DNA from: Intoshia linei
Taxonomy: Eukaryota; Orthonectida; Rhopaluridae
Assembly: GCA_001642005.1 (NCBI GenBank)
Contig: LWCA01000271.1
Coordinates: 1 to 34,982, forward strand
Direction: 5' to 3'
DNA length: 34,982 nt
A program made the translations under genes and the position numbers. Of the stretch, positions 1 to 9,529 are shown in pieces. Each line of letters begins with the position of its first letter. Positions within the stretch are counted from its first letter, which is position 1. Under the pieces are notes generated by a model, which saw only the letters and a program-made list of their open reading frames with translations, had not been told where the DNA came from and did no database searches.

Positions 1-820
1 ATATAACTAAGAAAAGATCCAGAATATCACCCGATGTTGTTAATGCTTTGGTGTCTTTGAAATTCTACTTTATAGATAAAAATATATAATATAACAGTTG
101 TAATTAATTTTTCAATTAAGTTACACGAAATCTTGTCATCAATATCAAACATTTGTTTGAATTTTTTAATACGTGATGTAACATAATATTTTAATAAATG
201 AACCCAATTACAGAGCATTTTTTAGTCTAATATTGACTCCTGGATCAGAATAATAGTTATGGAACCAAACAGAAATTTTAATTTAAATATCCTTTGCTAG
301 TGACGCGTTTTTATTTTTTTATGTATCAGTTTGCGACAAATTGCAATTATCAAAACTTTTTATTTTTGTCGTCAAAATTTTTTCTGTCATTTGATACATT
401 TTATTGTTAATAATTTGTCAGTTTTTGTAACATTATGAATGTAAAGCAGGGGCGGCAATTTTTTGCATCTCATGGGCCAATTTTATATATCAAAAAATTC
501 CACGGGCCCCGTTTTTGAATATTTACACATGATACACTTCAATTTTAGTTAAAGAGAAACGGTTCTAGTATATTCAACAAAATAAAGTCCAGGGCGATTT
601 GAAAATTCAGTATTAAAAATGATTATAATAGCCAATTTTAGTAGAAAATGTTTTAAAACTGCGTTTAAAAGTTATAAGATTTAAAAATAAATAATTTACA
701 CATTTACTTAAAGGGCAGCCAAAATTATTTTGTGGGCCACTGGTTGCCTACCCCTGATGTAAAGGCATAAAAATATTTATTTTCCGTTTTACAATTACCG
801 ATTTATACTACATTTTGTAG
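1..820 (+). other. Probable long intron of the malate dehydrogenase gene, no coding exon seen
   Basis: The first recognisable MDH exon starts at 821 after a clear acceptor (TTTTGTAG). The earlier half of the protein is not readable in 1-820, so this stretch is probably one intron whose upstream exon lies outside the window. It carries a hAT-type element at 447-756; the rest is AT-rich and shows no protein similarity. The minus-strand reading frame at 27-218 has no recognisable content. Confidence 0.55.
447..756. mobile_element. Non-autonomous hAT transposon (310 bp) with 8-bp target duplication
   Basis: The left end reads CAGGGGCGGCAA. The right end, on the other strand, reads CAGGGGTAGGCAACC, a terminal inverted repeat typical of animal hAT elements. 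The element is flanked on both sides by ATGTAAAG (439-446 and 757-764), a perfect 8-bp duplication as hAT transposases make. There is no open frame of note inside. It lies in the probable intron upstream of the first visible MDH exon. Confidence 0.85.
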
Positions 821-1436
821 ATAGCGTCAAAAATGAAAATTACAACATCAAGTATATCAAATGTAACAATTTTTGGAAATCACTCATCTCTGCAATACCC
901 ACACGCTTGGGATGCCAAGTACAATGACAACGGAATACCTAAATCAGTCGTTCAAAAATTGGACAACGATCATTGGCTAAAAAACACATTCGTAGACGTA
1001 ATCTATTAATGAGTAGATATACATAATTATTAATTAGGTTGTGAGAGAAAGAGGCCACCAAATAATTAAAAACAAAAAATCGGCAAGTGGTTGTTCCGTA
1101 GCAAAGGCTATACTGGACCATTTAGTTATGTGGAATTATGGATCGGTTTTCATAAAATTACTAACATTTATTTTATTTTTATAGCAAAATGAAATAATAA
1201 GCATAGGATTAGAGTCAAAAGGAGAATATGGAGTACCAGACGGTTTATTCTTTAATTTTCCAACAAAAATATCTGACTCTGGAACCATTACAGTAGACAC
1301 CTCAATTGGTATATCGGATTACGACAAAGAAATTTTACAACTAAATATAAAAGAATTGCAATCGGAGAAAGATTTAGCCTTATCTATAGTTCAAGAAGTT
1401 CTGGAACCCAAACTATTAAAAAATAAAAATAAATAA
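821..1436 (+). CDS. MDH1: Cytosolic malate dehydrogenase, C-terminal half (5' partial)
   Basis: NAD-dependent malate dehydrogenase interconverts malate and oxaloacetate in the cytosol. Exons are 821-997, 1038-1145 and 1185-1436, giving 178 codons; introns are 40 and 39 nt and the frame stays open. The first exon carries the family block GNHSSLQYP, which in MDH1 includes the catalytic histidine. Next come a WLKNTFVDVVRERG segment and an SVAKAILDH helix. The YGVPDGLFFNFP strand and a C-terminal helix ending LLKNKNK follow. This equals roughly residues 177-334 of the usual 334-residue enzyme, so the NAD-binding half lies upstream of the window. The stop is 33 bp from the stop of the convergent KDM8 gene. 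Confidence 0.93.
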
Positions 1437-1469
1437 ACGTGTAATTGATACAATTTATAAATGTTGATA

Positions 1470-2765
1470 TTAATCATACCAAAAATTTATAGAAATTGAG
1501 GTGGATAGTGATCTAACATAATGCCAATGTTTAGAAGGTATATACAACATTTCTCCTGGTCTGAGTATAGTTATTATTGGTTTTGCTTTAATAAAATTTG
1601 GAAATTTTTCAAGGTCCGGATATTCCACGTTAACGCGAGATGTGTTTTTGTTTAATCCTTCAATTTCAGGGTACATGAAATCATTTTGTGATGTATCAAA
1701 GAGATATACCAATTTTTCCCCAACTATTTGACAGAGAAAATTGTCTTTTGGGTCAGTGTGAGCGGGTGAAATCGTCCCCTTCGGTCCTATCCATGAATTA
1801 ATGTCAACTTGGTTCAAATTGTTTCCAACAAAACAATAATCTGGAATAATCACATCTTTTTCCAAAATTGGAATTTGCTCCAATAACCGATGTTGCGCAA
1901 GATAACCCATAGGTTTTTTGTTATCGTTACTTTCGAAACAGTTTTGTATATATTTGTAGAATTGCATCATGGTCTGAGACCAGGATTCATCATTATATTT
2001 GGTACCAATTTCGATGGGAACATTTCGGTATCCACAAATTTGGTTAAAATAATTAATTGACCATTTATTTTTGTTAAATGCTGGCCAATCCATCATAGAT
2101 TCTGTTAAAATGGTTGAAACTTGTTTATCGAAAAATTGTAATTTGAAATTGACTATTGACGGAATTCTTACCCGGTTAATATGGGTCCACAGATGAGATT
2201 TATAGTAACATGGTAAGATTTCAAGTATTTCATTTTTATTCACAATTTTTGTATTTGAAAAATATATTTCTGAATCATCTATTTTGGTGGATATTTTGAT
2301 AGGGTTTAAAGAAATTAAATAATCGTGCAAACATTGAGCAAATTCAGATAATAAATTATCACATTCTTTAAATATAATAAAATCTCCGAGTAATATGGTC
2401 AAATCAATCCTTTCTAAAATTTGAGAAAAAAATTCAAAAAGGTTTTTTTTATCATGTAAGAATATTTTCGATAAATTAATAAAAATACTAGAATAAGCAT
2501 ACAAAATTCTATATTCCTTTAGAACCAGATTCCATTGTCCCATGTTTATCCTTGTGTAAGCAAAATCCAACAATAAATTTCCATGAATAATGCATTTTTT
2601 CCAATTTTTATTAATAAAATAATCAAATACGCGTTTTAAATGGTTTATATACTTTGCTGAATTACCTGAAAAGTTATTTTTAATGTTATCATATTCAGTA
2701 ATGTGTTTGTTTGATTCAAATAGATTATAGAACCAATTTACTTTTGACAAAAATTGTTGGTGCAT
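1470..2765 (-). CDS. KDM8: JmjC-domain 2-oxoglutarate oxygenase KDM8/JMJD5
   Basis: Fe(II)/2-oxoglutarate-dependent JmjC oxygenase. Animal JMJD5 is nuclear and is described as an arginyl hydroxylase and as a lysine demethylase or histone protease. The gene is one intronless 431-residue frame; the human protein has 416. The C-terminal cupin core is very clear: YLAQHRLLEQIP, then IPDYC, then GPKGTISPAHTDP, and finally KHWHYVRS near the end. The iron ligands read as His336, Asp338 and His415; the 79-residue gap between the two histidines equals that of human JMJD5. The N-terminal 200 residues are helical and diverged. The start codon is 44 bp from the divergent Arp10 start, so the two genes probably share a promoter. 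Confidence 0.96.
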   Translation of the reverse strand: MHQQFLSKVNWFYNLFESNKHITEYDNIKNNFSGNSAKYINHLKRVFDYFINKNWKKCIIHGNLLLDFAYTRINMGQWNLVLKEYRILYAYSSIFINLSKIFLHDKKNLFEFFSQILERIDLTILLGDFIIFKECDNLLSEFAQCLHDYLISLNPIKISTKIDDSEIYFSNTKIVNKNEILEILPCYYKSHLWTHINRVRIPSIVNFKLQFFDKQVSTILTESMMDWPAFNKNKWSINYFNQICGYRNVPIEIGTKYNDESWSQTMMQFYKYIQNCFESNDNKKPMGYLAQHRLLEQIPILEKDVIIPDYCFVGNNLNQVDINSWIGPKGTISPAHTDPKDNFLCQIVGEKLVYLFDTSQNDFMYPEIEGLNKNTSRVNVEYPDLEKFPNFIKAKPIITILRPGEMLYIPSKHWHYVRSLSTSISINFWYD

Positions 2766-2809
2766 TGCTGTAAAATAAATTTACATTTATTTTAAAAATT
2801 TAAAATTTT
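2766..2809. promoter_or_regulatory. Bidirectional promoter between KDM8 and Arp10
   Basis: Only 44 bp separate the two divergent ATG codons. The sequence is almost pure A/T with no clear TATA or initiator motif that could be distinguished from background. A shared promoter is inferred from spacing alone. Confidence 0.5.
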
Positions 2810-5486
2810 ATGAGCTCGCAAAGTATCCCAAAAACTGTACGTAATGTTAAACTATCGATAGTTTTGGATATCGGTAGTTCATACACCAAGTAAGGAATTT
2901 CATAATTTCTAAAGTAATCACTAGGTGTGGATTTTCCGGTACAAGTAGACCTATATGCATAATTCCAAGTGCGTTTCACTCTCAGGCAGCCAACAAAGTT
3001 TGGTTAATTTAAATACTTTTAATATTCATGGTTTTCAGGTCATATATATTGAAAATATAATTTCTAAATATGAACCCTTCTACTATCATCTATTGAAAGA
3101 ATTTATTTCTGTCCTTTATCTGAGGTATTTTTTTGATTCGTTTAATCATTTATTAGATATCTACATGTTAAATCTAACGAAAAAAAAGTTACCATTGTTG
3201 AAAATATGTTTATGTCAAAATTATTACGCGACGCCTTAGCAAAAATATTTTTTACTGTCTTTGATGTAATTTTAGTTTTTATAAACTTTTAATTGTAATG
3301 TAATTGTTCTTACTCTGAAAAGTATATTTTAATTAGGTGCCTGGTTTGAATTTTCTACCGTGTCTTTTATCAAGTTTTTATGTTTTGGGAAATCAAAGTG
3401 CTTTAATATTGGATTGCGCTCATACTCACATTTCAGCGATAGCTGTATATTATATATTATTCATATATAATGTATATTTTTAGGTGTATGAACATGTTCC
3501 TATTATTAGCAGTTTTACTTTTACCAATAATTCTTGTAGATCCGTTAATAAATTTATTTTAAAAGAATTGAGAAAATGCAATGATTTAGGTTTCCAATAT
3601 ATTAAAGGTTGATTTTTTAATTTTTCATATAGAAGACGTAACTATTTCTGAAAGCGATTTGGATAAAATAAGAAGTAAATAATATATTTATTTATATAAG
3701 ATATATCCAACCTAGGGATGATAAAAATTTTATCAAGTTTTTCATTTTTAAGATTATTGACCATTCAATCAAACAAATCTTACCATACAACTTTTTTTAC
3801 TCTTTTCAAGGAGTAGCAATTTTAACTACTGAAAATAATATTGCAAATAAAATACCACTCAAAGGATTAAAATATATTTTTTTTGTCCTAATGAGACCCT
3901 TCAACAGTCTTAAACTTTTGGATAGACCTTTTGAACACATGCATCACTTTGTAGGCCTTGTCATTCTTTACATTGCTGCGAATTTTGGGCCAAAGTTTTA
4001 AAATGATTTCAACGATTTTCTTCATAGACTATATATAGTTTTAAAAATACGAGATCTGGATGTGTTAGTAAAATTTTAACGTTAAATTGTGAGAATATTC
4101 TTAGACCCAATCATTTTTACTATAAATGCACTTTTACCAACCTTAAAGGGAAAAATCCATTTTCACAAACCTTAAGTGAAAATTTCAATTTTATCAATCC
4201 CTAAGTGAAAATTCCTGTTCTTCCAAACCGTACAAGGAAAAATGCAGTTTTACCAACCCTAAAGTGAAAATTCCAATTTTACTTATTTTTAAGGGAAAAA
4301 CCCACTTTTACAAACTCTTTAGGGAAAAATCCAATTTTTACCAATCCTTCACGGATAAATCCACTTTTATAAACTCTAAAACGAAAAATTCAGTTTTACC
4401 AATCCTAAAGTGAGAATTCCAATTTTACCAACTCTAAAATGAAAAAATCAATTTTACCAACCCGTAAGTGAAAAACCCACTTTTACCAATCCTTAAGGAA
4501 AAATCCATAACTATATTATATAAATTTTTATTTTTAGGGTTGGTAAAACTCACTTTTTCGCTTAAGACTTGATAAAATTGGATTTTTTACTTAATGGTTG
4601 ATAAAATTAGATTTTTCCCTTAATGGTTGATAAAATTAGATTTTTCCTTTAATGGTTGGTAAAATCCGAATTTTCACTTAAGGGTCTGTAAAAGTGGATT
4701 ATTTTTTTTAGGGTTGGTAAAACTGGACTTTTTTCTTGAAGTATTGGTTAATTTTCATTTTTAGTAAAAATGGTTGGATTTAAGTAGACACTATTAAATT
4801 ATTATTTCCTGATTTCCATAACTAATTGTGAATCATTTAGCTAAATTTTGTATACTAATGGACGAAAATGATGAAGATGATTCTATTACTGAAACGGTTT
4901 ATTTTTTAAAAAGTCACGATGCTATATATATTTGTAGGAATTTCTTTCATCAGAAGGGAATAAATTGAGTATATCCAAAATAATTCGGTACTATTCATTG
5001 TATAATTTATTGATATTTAGTAAACAAGCCTTTATACAATTACTGGATAGTTCTGAAGGTTCAATTATCACCTTAATTGATAAAGTTTTACAAAAGGTAA
5101 AACTTGATTATTATTAACATTTTTTGAAGGTACCCATAACGTTTCGTCATATCATAGCCAATAAATTATATTTTACTGGTGGATTGGTTCATCAAGATCA
5201 GTTTGTACCAATTGTCATGCAAAAATTAAGAAAACATTTACAACTTAATGGCTCGAATTTAAGTCGTCATTTGTCGTATTACAACACCCCTCTCGGTAAA
5301 CCAAACTACCATGCCTGGTTGGGAGGTAATTTGGTTGGTTAAATATTCTTGATTACAGATTTAGGTTCAATTGCATCTTCTTTACCGTCCGACCTTTACA
5401 AAGACATTGAAATGACGAAACAAGAATACATGTCTGTAAAAACTGTGCCAATGAGGTACGATTGGCTACATTCTCAATTTGAATAA
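2810..5486 (+). CDS. ACTR10: Actin-related protein 10 (Arp11), dynactin pointed-end subunit
   Basis: Arp10/Arp11 caps the pointed end of the dynactin filament and helps recruit cargo to dynein. Exons: 2810-2889, 2925-2997, 3039-3124, 3157-3265, 3337-3444, 3484-3607, 3633-3674, 4841-4896, 4938-4987, 5021-5096, 5130-5325, 5359-5486. They sum to 1128 nt, 375 residues (human 417). Seen in order: the actin-fold LDIGSSYTKCGFSG loop, CIIPS, YYHLLKEFISVLYLRYL, ALILDCAHTHISAIA, IANKLYFTGG, HAWLGDLGS. Introns are 25-71 nt except intron 7 (3675-4840, 1166 nt). The 33-nt intron 4988-5020 could also be retained in frame; removing it fits the family better. The usual PLGG motif is replaced by NNSCRS. The stop lies 11 bp from the convergent Ly6 gene. 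Confidence 0.9.
3675..4840 (+). other. 1.17-kb repeat-bearing intron of Arp10
   Basis: This is the only long intron of the gene. Its first 330 nt hold a 100-codon-scale open frame ending at about 4004 that is not part of actin. On the opposite strand the same DNA encodes a peptide containing DKAYKVMHVFKRSIQKFKTV; neither strand was recognised. From about 4110 it becomes a satellite arranged as an inverted repeat. A mobile insertion is likely, but its ends were not found. Confidence 0.6.
4110..4760. repeat. Roughly 30-bp satellite arranged as a large inverted repeat
   Basis: Imperfect units of about 30 bp run in one direction to about 4510 (core CCAATTTTACCAACCCTTAA). They then run as the reverse complement to about 4760 (core TTAAGGGTTGGTAAAATTGG). 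The two arms could form a long imperfect hairpin in the intron RNA. The same unit recurs at 20603-20625, 22070-22270 and 30195-30310. Confidence 0.8.
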
Positions 5487-5497
5487 TTATCCTTTAT

Positions 5498-6036
5498 TTA
5501 CAAAATTTGGCATATAAATAAAATAAATATTATGTAACTGGATGTTCTGTATGGTCGAGAGCCATTACAGTAATCACCTTTACAGCATTTTATTTGACGA
5601 TAGGGCAAAAGATCTAAATCTGGTAAAAAAATAAAGTAATAATTTTTCTAACCCACACTAAAGCAGTCTTCAAAACAATCTCGTTTTATATTGTAATTTC
5701 TATCGTTAGACTTTTGATATATTGTCTAAATTTAAAAATAATACAAAACGTGTTTAAGTTGTAATTACTCCACATTGACTAAAGCAGGGAACTATTGGTA
5801 TTCTACCTGAAATGAATGGATTTCTGCAATTGACATTACCCATAGCATAACCATCCAATATGTAAAATATACAAGCATAACAATAAGAAAAATTTTGGTT
5901 TTCTCCCATAATTTTTGAATTTTCACCGATATAGCTTGATGGAACGTTGAGATATGTTTGGTTTTGTACTCTCATTTGATTTTCACCATGTTTGTTACTT
6001 TTGGTATTTACAAAATCTAAATAAATAGAATAACAT
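5498..6036 (-). CDS. Ly6/uPAR-type three-finger protein, likely GPI-anchored
   Basis: Exons on the minus strand: 6036-6012 (tentative), 5968-5769, 5725-5659, 5619-5498. They give 137 codons in frame with introns of 43, 43 and 39 nt. The spliced protein has the full ten-cysteine pattern of the Ly6 fold. The order is CYAC, NVNC, VPC, SQC, RDCFEDC, and the closing CCKGDYCNG motif. A hydrophobic tail (about YIIFILFICQIL) follows, as expected for a GPI-anchor signal. Such proteins are extracellular or membrane-bound ligands or modulators, and the fold is essentially animal. The 5' end is the weak point. The first exon encodes only MLFYLFRF, a poor signal peptide, and about 30 residues separate it from the first cysteine. 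A different first exon or another short intron is possible. Confidence 0.8.
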
Positions 6037-6185
6037 CTTTGGCGCAAATTTGACAAAATATATAACAGGTAATATTTAACTTAAATGATACTAAGCGATT
6101 ATATTTAATTGGCGCAATGTACCAGGTAATATTTTAAAGTTTTATCGATAAGGTTAATTTATATTATTTTGATTGTAAAATATAA
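6037..6185. promoter_or_regulatory. Divergent intergenic region between Ly6 and cenH3
   Basis: About 150 bp lie between the tentative Ly6 start and the histone ATG. A dispersed short motif (TTGGCGCAAnnT-like on one or the other strand, near 6040 and 6110) occurs twice, and an ACCAGGTAATATTTTAA / AACAGGTAATATTTAA pair appears at 6065 and 6121. Promoter function is inferred from position. Confidence 0.35.
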
Positions 6186-7930
6186 ATGCGTGTTAAAAAT
6201 ACGCCTACAAAAAATTCAAGTTTTAATCCGATACTGTTGACGTCGCGATCAACGTTGTTTTCTTTGTTCTTACAATCCCAGGAAAAACGAAGATTAAAAG
6301 TTTATAAACATTCCATTCGAAAATTGAAAGAAAAACAATTATTAATACCGCTCAAATCTTTTCAGAGAATTGTTAAAGATATCATTGGAGCTCATGGACA
6401 AAATTTTAGAATCCAATATGAGGCTTTATTGGCTATTCAAGTATTTTATATTTTTAAACATGTTAGTTATACTAATTTTATTCACTTTTATCTAAAAGTA
6501 GTGACAGAAATATTAAGATAATATATATTTTTATAAAAATTATTTTGGATAGTTCAACCTATTTGCAATATCGGATCTAGGTGAGTGCAGGGCGGCCGCC
6601 CACTGGTGACAAATGTGCACCTATATATTTTAATTTGTGTATTTAAAAAAAATTCTAATTTAAAGGATGCATCAAATTGAGTTTATTGAATTATGTTTGT
6701 TATCATTAAAAATATATAATGATCATTAATCTATGTATTATTTGTTATACTAGTAACAGCACTTAAAATTAAATTATCGGACTTAACGTTGTTGATAATC
6801 GAAAGAGAACTTGCCGAAAATGTCGATTTTGATGCAGTTATTGAAAAATTTAAATACATTATAGGAGTTTGGCCCTTAATAATTATTTCGCCCCTGGCTG
6901 AAAATCCTAGATCAGCTACTGCCTACGTATGGTAAAATTATGAGACATTAAAATAAATCTTCACCTTTTTAAATATAAGATTATTTATATTTGAAACCAT
7001 ACTGGTAATCGAAATGTCAAGTATCAAACTCTTATAAAAATGATATCCGAATTTTATTAATTAAATATTGTTTAATTTAAAAGAGATATATAGGGAAAAA
7101 TTATGAAAAATCCATTAGAATAGAATTATACTATATAATTAATTAAACGTTTTAATGTTAACATGTATTTCTTAATGAGTAAATTATTGATTTTTTCGAA
7201 TACCTCAAAAATTCAGATATCGGACAATTCAAAAGTTTTTGAGTATATTAATAAATTTGGAATTAATATAAAATACCTGTATTAGGAGATAATGTTGAAT
7301 AAACAGAAAAATTTAATTTTTTCCATTTGTATTTGAAGATATACCTTTTGAAATTAAAATTTTTAATAATGCTCATGATTTTATAATCTGTACCGATATA
7401 TTTTTTTTTAAATTCTAGAACTCGTTTAATTTTAAAAAAAAAAGAAGATAATTCTAGTTTTTGATAAGGAAGAGGTAACAGTTTCTGAGATTGACATTTA
7501 TTTTTTATTTATGTTTATTTTATTTATTATTAATTTATACCCTGAAAAATCTTATTTTGAATTTATGTGTGTTAAAATGCTAGGACTCTTGGTTATTGAA
7601 AAAATGGTAACACAGACACCAAACATTCAATTTTATATAATTAAGGATAATTAGATTTTTTCATTTGATATTTTTGAGTATCCCTTGTACGTAATATGAA
7701 AAAGTAGATTTTTTAAATTAAATTTTTTACGGTCATGTTTTTTTAATTTTAATAAACAATCTACTGTTAAAATATAGACTGCTGCTGAAGATTACTTTAT
7801 TTCGCTCATGAAAGATGCCGATTTTTGTACTAAACATGGAAAAAGAACCACATTGATACCTAAAGACATAAAATTAGCATTAAAAATTCGGGGTATATTA
7901 TATACTTATGTATTTCTGAAATACACGTAA
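6186..7930 (+). CDS. CENPA: Divergent histone H3, probably centromeric (CENP-A/cenH3)
   Basis: Exons are 6186-6440 (85 codons) and 7778-7930 (50 codons plus stop), 135 residues in all. Exon 1 holds an unusual basic tail, then the alpha-N and alpha-1 helices (SFQRIVKDI), loop 1 and the start of alpha 2 (EALLAIQ). Exon 2 continues alpha 2 with AAEDYFISLMKDADFC, then HGKRTTLIPKDIKLALKIRG, a clear H3 C-terminus. The tail lacks the ARTKQ start and the K9/K27 ARKS motifs. Divergence throughout the fold and the CENP-A-like ALLAIQ suggest the centromeric variant, but loop 1 has the canonical H3 length, so another H3 variant is possible. A splice at 7874 to a later exon (about 7952) could give a different last few residues. 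The 1337-nt intron contains transposon remains. Confidence 0.82.
6588..6896 (+). mobile_element. hAT transposon remnant with the C-terminus of a transposase
   Basis: Lies in the histone intron. The left end begins CAGGGCGGCC and the right end, on the other strand, CAGGGGCGAAAT, both hAT-like. Between about 6759 and 6857 one frame reads LSDLTLLIIERELAENVDF followed by DAVIEKF. This resembles the conserved end of hAT transposases (the dimerisation tail, usually LALLSIE..IA...DFD.II..F). No target duplication is visible at these ends, so the borders may be eroded. Confidence 0.6.
7370..7600 (+). repeat. Degraded fragment of the 1.46-kb dispersed repeat
   Basis: The run from GATTTTATAATCTGTACCGA through TTCTAGAACTCGTTTAATTTT to the TGCTAGGACTCTTGGTTATT segment matches, with many changes, the 3' part of the copy at 28721-30178. 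It is the oldest-looking copy in the window and lies in the histone intron. Confidence 0.5.
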
Positions 7931-9529
7931 TTATTAGTTATTAATTAATAGATTGTAGTAAGGATCTCTTGGTGCAGAAATTTTAATTTTTAAGGTGTAT
8001 TAATAATTATAATATCAGTTTCTGTAAATTTTCACGATGAAAAACCTATTCAAAGTTATCTTTATCTAATCATCTGAAAATGAAATATTTTTAAGTTAAC
8101 CTGATGGATACATTTTTTTTAAATCTTAGATAATAATGACAGTTTATCATGAATAGTTATCAAACTAACAACTAATGTCGATAATCAACTTAAGTTATTG
8201 ATTTTTTGAAAAACTATTCAATTAAATAAATAGAATTGATTTGAAAATTTTTATTTTGAATTAGAAAAAACATCGCTATATAAAGATATCCATATACTAT
8301 GTACAATAAAATTACCATATACAAATAATAGTAGAAATATTAGAATTTTAAGGGCAAAATCATGATAAATTGCGTTCATTTTTTCTTTCATTATCAGAAG
8401 AACGTGCTATGTTGCAACTATATTTGGACTTATTAAACTGATAATGATGTAATTTTAATATTTCTTGTGAATCAAATATAATGCCAGTTTTGTCACATAA
8501 AATATCTCAAAATATAAATTTGAATTTCAGAGAATCTAAATGTGAATGGTTTATATATAAATTAAATATTACCAATTTTTATCAAATTTTTTAGATAAAT
8601 CTTGAAATTATACAGCAATTAATGAAAAGTTTAAATTTGATTGTTTAATACATTTAAGTAAATCAATTTATATTATTGTTATTCTAGCTTTATTTTACAC
8701 CAATATAGGCGTTCCACTAATTTATTAACATTGAGGGTATTCATATTTTATTTATTAAAATATCGAATGATTAAAAAAATCGATAGTTAATGGTTGGTAA
8801 ATAACAAATTTAATTTAATCGAATTTATAATGAGATTTAATGTACCAGGTATTGTAGTTTGATTAACTGAATTTTGCTATCGAACTTGTTATAAATTATA
8901 TATTAAATTAAAATAATTAAAAAGTTTTTTCAACTACTAAACATAATTTAAATGAATGACTTGAATAATTTCTCAACATCTAGACTCAATAAGATGAGTT
9001 ATACTACTTAAAATTTGACCTCTATTTCATTTTGTTTTGCACATTTATAAAATAATGTTTAACATGTATAAAATAATTTACTATTACATTAAAACTATAA
9101 TGATAATGTGCCATTTAGTTATCTTGAAACTGTTCAATTTTGAATATCAAAAATCTTCTGTTTTTTTATATCAGTTTTAGTATTTATATTAATTTATTCT
9201 TTTTCAATTGGAAATCCGATATTGATGAAATATTAGGTATACATAAGCAAATTCAATTTTTATTTTTAAATTATATGATTAAAGTAATTTATAGGTTAAT
9301 ATTCTGTTTGCTATATTTTTGTCAGTCATTTATAAGATTATTGAAATAAAATGCTCAATTAAATTAATCAAAGGTACAGAAATTTACCCAAATAACATCT
9401 CCTCTAGGTAAAATTATCCAATATTTTAAATACAGAATTTTATCAATTTTTTATTAATTTATTTTGATAATTATTTTTTCAGTTAACAATAAAATTTTAT
9501 TAAATTTTTATTAATTGTATTATAATCGA
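7931..9529. other. Gene-poor AT-rich stretch with one exon-like peptide
   Basis: Nothing recognisable except a possible terminal exon on the plus strand at about 8393-8442, reading LSEERAMLQLYLDLLN before a TGA. It may be preceded by exon sequence from about 8268 (KTSLYKDIHIL) if a 52-nt intron is removed. The composition is protein-like, but no family was recognised and no upstream exons could be linked. The plus-strand frame 9140-9349 is low-complexity Phe/Ile/Leu sequence and is not supported. Confidence 0.35.

Noticed and set aside
2955-3239. 94-residue frame as a separate gene
   Set aside because: It is unspliced readthrough of Arp10 exon 3 with pieces of two introns; the spliced protein matches Arp10 throughout.
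9140-9349. 69-residue hydrophobic frame
   Set aside because: Low-complexity Phe/Ile/Leu sequence expected by chance in A/T-rich DNA; no splice partner or similarity.
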